From Euphorbia lathyris (taxonomy: Eukaryota > Streptophyta > Magnoliopsida > Malpighiales > Euphorbiaceae): DNA of 64,000 bases. How positions within the stretch are numbered: position 1 is the stretch's first letter; each line of letters begins with the position of its first letter. Positions 58,014-64,000 of this stretch are shown here, piece after piece. The position numbers and the translations under genes are program-made. Under the pieces are notes generated by a model. That model saw nothing but the letters and a program-made list of their open reading frames with translations. It was not told the DNA's origin and did no database searches. The stretch lies in assembly GCF_963576675.1 (NCBI RefSeq), contig NC_088918.1, forward strand, positions 45,293,501 through 45,357,500, in the 5' to 3' direction.

Positions 58014-58028
58014 TGGCTCTGATACCAC
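58014..58028 (-). promoter_or_regulatory. SIRE primer-binding site (initiator tRNA-Met)
   Basis: On the minus strand, TGGTATCAGAGCC follows the 5' LTR end after two bases. It marks the start of minus-strand DNA synthesis and fixes the element's orientation. Confidence 0.92.
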
Positions 58029-58029
58029 T

Positions 58030-59477
58030 TGTTGGTCCCTAGTAATTAGTTCCAAGGGGGGGTTAGGAACTAATGTAACTTTTTCGCTTTTAATTATGCT
58101 GACTTAATGTTATTTTAAGAGTTTGATAACTCAGCGTGTTGGTCAGCACGACCGATTGATTAGTCAGACAGTTTTAGTTCTATGCTGACTAAGACTGCTT
58201 GACCTGAGAGTTGGGAATTGACACTTGAAAGGTCAGCTTCCAACTCAGCACTCAGATTTACTCAGTTTCAGTTTTAACAATTTATAAGCTGAGTAAATTT
58301 CACAAGCAACACATGCACATATATATATATATTGAGAGAAAGAGTTTAGAAGTTACTCAGCACGACTTATCCTGGTTCGGCCTCTCTGCCTACGTCCAGT
58401 CCCCAGTTCCTCCTGGGATTTTCAATCCAATACTGAGCTCTTTCAAGGTAGAGCATAAACCCTTTAAAAGGCAGTGAGTATGCAAGAGTACGTCCTCTAT
58501 TCGTCTACTCAGCTCCTACTAAGTACTACAACCCAGCACTTAGATTTTTCTACCACTGAATACTTACAACCAAGTACTCAGCTCAACACTCTCAATATTC
58601 CTATTGATTACACACTTGTTCTTTTTCAAGTAAAGAACACCTTAGATGATTACAAAACAATCAATCTAGCATTTACACAGAGAATAGAAATGTTGGTGTA
58701 AGATCTTTTTGTATTTGAGTGCTTTGAAGATTTTCTCTCTTGTATTTTTCTTTTGATACTTCGGCAAATGTCCAGGTGAAATCCTTGTCCATTTTATAGA
58801 TGAATTCTGGAGATTAGACCGTTTGAATTTGGTGTGTCCGTTGATTCCAAAACGGCTCTTTTAGGGAACATCTTCTGGTCAGCTTCAGACTGTTTCGCCA
58901 TTCCCTTCCTCTGTTTTCTTCAGGCGTCAGGTTTTGTCTTCTTGCATCAGACTTGTCTTTTTGTGCCAATTGTCTTTTACCAATAATCCATTGGCCCATG
59001 TTTCTTGGAATTAGTCTTTTGTGTATTTTCGAGGCTTCAATTATTAGTGCAGAAGATTGGCAGACTTTGTCCTTTAGTGAACGGATCCTTCATGCTGTCC
59101 TGACTGTCACTCAGCTTCATTCATTATCTTCGAATGTTCAACTTCCATGCTGAGTTCCTTCTTAGTTAGCTCCGTTCTGTTTATTCAATTCTGAAGGAGT
59201 CTTCTAATTTAGTCAGCTTCGTTCTGGCAACTTTGAAGAAGACTTCTAAGACTGAGTTCTACTCCACTCAGCTTCAATTCTTTTATGCTGAGTTTCGTTC
59301 CACTCAGCTTGTATTCTTTCATGCTGACTTTTATCCTGTCTTACTTTATATATATATTTTTGCACTCAATATTGAACAAACACATTAGTACAATTAAATC
59401 AAAGCGTTTAAATTTAATTGCCTCTTAATCATGGATGATTTTGTCAAATCAAAATCTTGTGGAAAGGTGTTTCAACA
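58030..59477 (-). repeat. SIRE 5' LTR, 1448 bp
   Basis: The mate of 47630-49110; on the element's strand it starts TGTTGAAACACC at 59477 and ends GGGACCAACA at 58030. The flank GTGTC at 59478-59482 completes the target duplication. Confidence 0.92.
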
Positions 59478-59482
59478 GTGTC

Positions 59483-59830
59483 ACCTTACGATGAGGTTAC
59501 ACGAGGTCTACGATAAAAAAATATTATTAAACAAAAGGATTGAGAAAAATAATAACAGAACATAATCGTTCAATTAACGAGCTGAGAAATCCTAGGGACT
59601 TTTGTATTGAGATTATGATTATTACTTAATTAATACTTTACGATACGTTACGTCGGGTGGTGTCACCTTACGATGAGGTTACACGAGGTCTACAATAAAA
59701 AAATATTATTAAACAAAAGGATTGTGAAAAATAATAATAGAACATAATCGTTCAATTAACGAGCTTAGAAACCCTATGGACTTTTGTACTGAGATCATGA
59801 TTATTACTTAATTAATACTTTGAACTCCAC
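59483..59830 (+). repeat. 170-bp satellite monomers right of the SIRE insertion
   Basis: Two monomers of a divergent subtype with anchors near 59578 and 59759; spacing is about 181. They share GGTGGTGTCACCTTACGATGA and ACACGAGGTCTAC segments not seen in the left blocks. The array ends at about 59820. Confidence 0.85.
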
Positions 59831-60427
59831 ACCCTAACTATATTATCTTAAACTTAATTCCATTATTTTGTTTTAATTCTGTTTTAGATGTACTCGTGTA
59901 TCTTATATTATACTTCTTAAATGCAACCTGAACAATAATTGTTCCCAGTTCAGCTGTTAATACATACTAATTCTAAGCGTCAGATCACATGTTCGAGTCG
60001 CTTGTTTATCAAATCTTTTTTTTCCTAATATTATCTTTTAATTTGACTGAACATACTTTTATGAGTGCCGTTTTTTTTATGTGGTGCAATAAATATAAAT
60101 TCGAAGACGCCTTCTTATTGGTAAATGTGAAAATTCATAAAGCTGTACTCCATTTATCATAATTGTGAAATTAACCACCAACTTTCAAATACTATTCGAT
60201 TTTTTGCCTAAATGTAACCAAGAAAAACGAAGAGTCACATTAAAAAAGGTTGTATTTAACTCGTATATAGGAAGTTGTGCATTTTTTTATTCAATCAATA
60301 CTTTAGCAATTAAAACTTTCTTATTTTTAAAATAACAAGGAATCAAACCATATACAATACCAAAACATATAGATACATACCTATTCATCCACATAATCCA
60401 TACATACCTATTTGTAAGAATTCGAAA
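59831..60427. other. Spacer with a decayed tRNA-like piece
   Basis: About 59940-60003 reads GTTCCCAGTTCAGCTGTTAAT, then ATCACATGTTCGAGTCGC, a box A/box B spacing like the SINE-like pieces to the left but more decayed. The rest is AT-rich. It may include the left end of the Mutator-like element, but no terminal repeat could be tested because the right end is outside the window. Confidence 0.35.
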
Positions 60428-61881
60428 ATGGGTAATGACAAGAAATGGCAAAGTTCAGTTGAAAGGAGGGTGTCACCTTTGAGTAGGCGAATCAAAGCAA
60501 CAGTTAACCATAAAAGATGTGCTTCTCAAATAGATGGAGTTACTAATGAAGCTGTAAACAACAAACTTCAGACAGAAGTTCCTAGAGCGGTGACATTTTC
60601 AGATTTTAAGTTAAAACACAAAACATCTCCTAAAGAAATACCTTTATTGGAATACATATTCTCAAATGCAAGTTCCAGGTATAATTTTAAAACTCTTTTT
60701 GCAATTTCTTTTTACATTAATAATTGGAGTTGTTATGGTTTTCTAAAAAAGGTTGAATTTCATCTAATACAGCGAAATTATAGCTCAAACCGATATTTTT
60801 TCACTAAGTCGGTTTGAATTTCGTTTTCTCGGACCAAATGAAGAATTGGAAGTTGAGGTATTATTTGTAAATAAATATCTAAAATATTGCATACAAGATA
60901 TGATGCTGATCTTTTTACATATTAACATGTTGTTACAATGGTGTCATCAATATTGATGGAACATGCAAGGTCAACCGCAAAAAATGGTGGTAAAATAAAC
61001 TGGTATCTACTAGCAAGAATTACGGTAGGATTTTTTTTATTATTATTTTTGTTGTGATACACTTACATGTCATTGTTGGTACCAACCTTTTATATTTCTC
61101 CAAACACAGAAAGAGCACTTGCCTCATCATAATCTACCATTGTCCAAATCTTGGGAACGTATGAGATATTTCGAGCGCTACGTGGGTCTACTTCACGATT
61201 GCAATGAAGTAAGCATCTACATAGATATAAGTTCAAATTTTGTATATAATTCTTATATAAATTCTAATGTCGAAGACGTCTTTCAAATTTATATCCCTAT
61301 TTTACATAAAAAGCATTTCATTCTATCCCGGATTATGATGGACAAGGGAGTAGTAGAAGTTTGGGACTTGTTGGCTCGTCCCGACACACCAATATATCAT
61401 AAGACATTGATTGTTGAAATTGTAAGTTTTATTTGATTTTTAATAGTACTTCAGTTCAAAAAACAATTATTATCTTCTTATGAAATAATGTATATGAATA
61501 AATGTAGTTACGCGCTTTAGACATGGGCTTTAAGGAACAACTAAAAAGCAAACCCGCAAATTACAACTTCGCTAGCTTTACAATTGTCCGTGGAAAAAAT
61601 GTTCCTAGACAACCAAATGATTTAGACTGTGGAGTTTATGTGATTTTATTTATGATCAAGCATTGTTAGGTTGATTCAAGTACTTTTCAAGTAATATTTA
61701 TAATAGTCATTGAGAATTCATTTTTTTCAAATACACACACTTTATTAATTATATTTTTCTTCCGTTTGTTTTGTAGTTCAACTCCAATAAAGAAAGATGT
61801 CAAATAGCTTGGTGGATTGCGAAGTCGGACTATAATAAGAGGAAAACCGAACTATTAGAAAAAGCACAATCGTTTATTTAA
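60428..61881 (+). CDS. Ulp1-like (C48) cysteine protease gene, about seven exons
   Basis: Exon 1 is 60428-60678 (MGNDKKWQSSVERRV; donor GTATAA). Exon 2 is 60773-60857 (DIFSLSRFEFRFLGPNEELE). Exon 3 ends at 61024 (EHARSTAKNGGKINWYLLAR). Exon 4 is 61110-61208. Exon 5 ends at 61421 and has the histidine in HKKHFILSR (61314-61316) and the aspartate in VEVWDLLAR (61365-61367). Exon 6, from 61508, has PRQPNDLDCGVYVILFMIKH with the catalytic cysteine codon at 61628-61630. The last exon is 61777-61881 (CQIAWWIAKSDYNKRKTELL). His-Asp-Gln-Cys is the Ulp1 set used to remove SUMO. The exon 6 donor and some acceptors are unclear, so the gene may be broken. Its place beside a MULE transposase suggests it belongs to a Mutator-like element. 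Confidence 0.7.
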
Positions 61882-62681
61882 ATTACAATTGTTATTGTGT
61901 TTTTTTGTAAGCTATTGTGCATGAATTACAACGTGCGAATTAATTGGTTGTATGTATAATTGGAATCGTTTTGATATATGTTTTTTTTACTATTTATTCT
62001 TAATGCATCACAAATTGCCAAGTCTTATTTTTCCACTACTTAAATAATTCAATTATGTTAAAATAAATACACTTATTTGAAAATAAAAAATATTTAACAT
62101 AAACATTGTAACGACTCGCTCCGTTCTTTTTAATATGTTAATGAAATATTAGTGAGACTAATAACATTAATAATTTACCCACATTAATTTGTATGTCTTA
62201 ATTAAGTTTATTTACATAAATAGAGGGCAAATTAGAGAAATCGTTATAAAAAGTCGTCTTTTTAATACAAAACGGCATATATAAAAACACAAATTAATAT
62301 TTCTAAAACGTCATATACTACCAAATGGAGGGATTAATATTTCATATTCTTTTTAAAAATGGACGTTCAAATAAATATAAATGACACAAAAAATAAAATA
62401 AGATTCATGGGGTTCGGAACCCCAACCTCTCTATTGTAATTGAAACAACTCAAACTAACCCATCCAATTCAAATCATTGAAAGTATTCTACATATACTAA
62501 TATTAGAGGTGTTTTGGGGGGGGGGGGGGGGTTACAATATGTAATTAATGTCGACACAACTGTCCATTAATATCATTGGGGCTCGCGAAAATTTGAATTT
62601 AAAATAAACACAAACGCTAAATTGGATTACTGTAAACATTTTATCAACAAATTTCATTTCAAATACCATTGTTGAAAGGAT
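61882..62681. other. Intergenic region with a 16-G run
   Basis: AT-rich DNA between the protease and transposase genes. A run of 16 G lies at 62516-62531, about 150 bp before the next ATG, in sequence that otherwise has few Gs. No ORF or repeat was recognised. Confidence 0.5.
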
Positions 62682-64000
62682 ATGGAGAGCTCAAAACAGC
62701 CTGCTGATTGTGAAGATGGCAATGTCCAAAATAGTAATGATGGAAGACATGAGGAAGAGACAACCGATGTCAACGAAGATGAGTTGGTTGTAGAAACAAG
62801 GGCGGACGGAAAATGGATTCAACCAGATATTGAAGAGTGGAAGAGCCTGCTCACTTTTCTGGAAATTGACAAAGATCCAATGGATATACAGTTATCGGAC
62901 TTCGATAACAAGAGACTTGTAAGTGTTGAACAAGCTGAGTCTTTGTATACGTTATATGCAAAGATTGTGGGGTTTAGTGTTAGGAAAAAGTTAAAAAGGA
63001 AAGAAAAAAATAATGATATAGTTGTTAGAAGTTGGGTTTGCTCATGCGAAGGTAAATGAGAACCAAAATATTGTAATACAGAAAATAGGATTTGGGAAGT
63101 ATGTCCTGTAACAAGAATGATGTGTGCAGAGGAATTCAGAATTAATATCGATAAGGAAAATAAAAATTGGATAGTTAAATGCTTCAATACCAGCCATACA
63201 CACAAACTAGCAGTATTGAGCGAAAAAATATTTCTGAGGTCTCACAGAAAAATCGATGATCCTACTAAGGAGCAAGCATTTTCAATGAAGAGAGCTGGAA
63301 TTAATACATTTCAATGTTACAATTACTTTGTAGAAGTAAATGGTAATTGGAAAGATTTAGGATTCCTGAAAAAAGACCTGTACAGGGCAATTGCAAAAGA
63401 TAATTCAAATTTGGATGATATCGACACAAATGGAGCGATGTGTTTACTTGAATCGAAAAAGGAGCAGATGATAAGTTTTTCTACAAGTATGAGGTAGATG
63501 AGGATAGACGACTAAGAAATTTATTCTGGTCTGACGGGAGTTGCAAAATTGATTACAAATTGTTTGGCGATTGTTTGTCTTTTGATGCTACTTACAAGAC
63601 TAACAAGTATGTTTTCATAATCACCTTCTTAGTTACAATAAAATCTAATAAGTTTTTATTATTGGATCTCTTCTTTGTATCTGATTCATAATACTCCTTA
63701 CAGGTACGGAAAACCATTGGTTATTATACTTGGATCAAACAATCATGACAAGACATGTGTGTTTGGAGCTGCATTCCTCCAAGATGAGACAACAGAAAAT
63801 TATGTTTTGCTATTGGAAACATGTTTAGGGTGTATGGATGGCAAGATGCCGAAAACAGTGCTAACGGACGGTTGCAGATCAATGAGTAAAGCATTAGAAG
63901 CTATAATGCCGAGAATTCCACGTCGTATTTGCTCGTGGCACATATTGAAAAATGCAGTTGCACATATTAAAGGTTTCAATACAGATTTTAGAAAGTTTAT
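62682..64000 (+). pseudogene. FAR1-domain MULE transposase gene, 5' part, broken
   Basis: From ATG 62682 an acidic N-terminus leads into a FAR1 DNA-binding domain (ESLYTLYAKIVGFSVRKKLK, SWVCSCEGK, later MMCAEEFRINI and FNTSHTHKLA). TGA at 63057-63059 stands where CGA is expected. A one-base frame change near 63465 moves the reading to DKFFYKYEVDEDRRL. The MULE transposase core follows: CLSFDATYKTN with the first catalytic aspartate (63584-63586), a GT-AG intron at 63607-63713, YGKPLVIILGSN, FGAAFLQDETTENYVLLLE, LTDGCRSMSKAL with the second aspartate (63867-63869) and the CSWH motif (63930-63941). The gene continues past the window, so the third catalytic residue is unseen. It could be a mudrA transposase or a FAR1-related host factor; decay and context favour the transposon. 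Confidence 0.85.

Larger units (their letters stand above)
47630..59477 (-). mobile_element. Full-length SIRE-type Ty1/copia retrotransposon
   Basis: 11,848 bp with LTRs of 1481 and 1448 bp and a GTGTC target duplication (47625-47629 and 59478-59482). On the minus strand it has a tRNA-Met primer site, gag, pol in copia order and a long extra ORF after pol. A large copia element with an env-like third ORF is the SIRE/Maximus layout. The LTRs differ by about two dozen substitutions by eye, mostly transitions, plus a TA-repeat length difference, so it is the youngest-looking complete element here. Stops and one frameshift break both coding units. Confidence 0.93.

Overview
This is a repeat-dominated stretch of a flowering-plant nuclear genome, most likely a dicot. 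The evidence is Athila-type Ty3/gypsy, SIRE-type and other Ty1/copia LTR retrotransposons, GT-AG introns, a FAR1/MULE transposase gene, tRNA-derived SINE-like pieces and satellite arrays. No intact host gene was found; nearly all coding sequence is mobile-element derived and carries in-frame stops or frameshifts.

Layout. 1-6286 is the 3' two thirds of an Athila-like element (RT/RNase H end, integrase, env-like ORF, 3' LTR). It sits inside another gypsy element, called A here: 6287-8080 is A's 3' internal end and 8081-8582 is the start of its LTR, which holds a short pyruvate-decarboxylase fragment. A complete copia element, copia-1 (8583-18367, target duplication AATTT), interrupts that LTR, which resumes at 18373 and runs to about 19687. 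A minus-strand LTR (about 19688-20370) abuts a 5'-truncated sister copy, copia-2 (20371-22163 and 28041-30205). Copia-2 is split by a minus-strand copy, copia-3 (22164-28040, target duplication GGGAA), whose 5' end has been replaced by scrambled filler DNA.

30713-32392 is a 221-bp tandem array. About 33000-36740 is a second, truncated Athila relative that ends inside a decayed five-exon FCP1/NIF-type phosphatase gene (36747-37711). From about 39340 to 47629, and again at 59483-59830, lies a two-level repeat: roughly 170-bp monomers alternate with kilobase units that each carry two tRNA-Lys-like segments. A young full-length SIRE-type copia on the minus strand (47630-59477, target duplication GTGTC) is inserted in this array. 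The right edge holds a split Ulp1-like cysteine protease gene (60428-61881) and a FAR1/MULE transposase gene (62682 to the window end), probably parts of one Mutator-like element.

Most notable signals: (1) three identical-loop stem-loops with one compensatory base pair in the copia-1 leader, next to a GC-rich hairpin cluster; (2) TATA boxes with pyrimidine-rich leaders just upstream of the extra (env-like) ORFs of two unrelated retroelement lineages, with LTR U3-like motifs repeated upstream in the Athila case; (3) the satellite/SINE-like higher-order array; (4) templated filler at the copia-3 deletion; (5) premature stops that nearly all fit C-to-T change, as expected of old methylated DNA.
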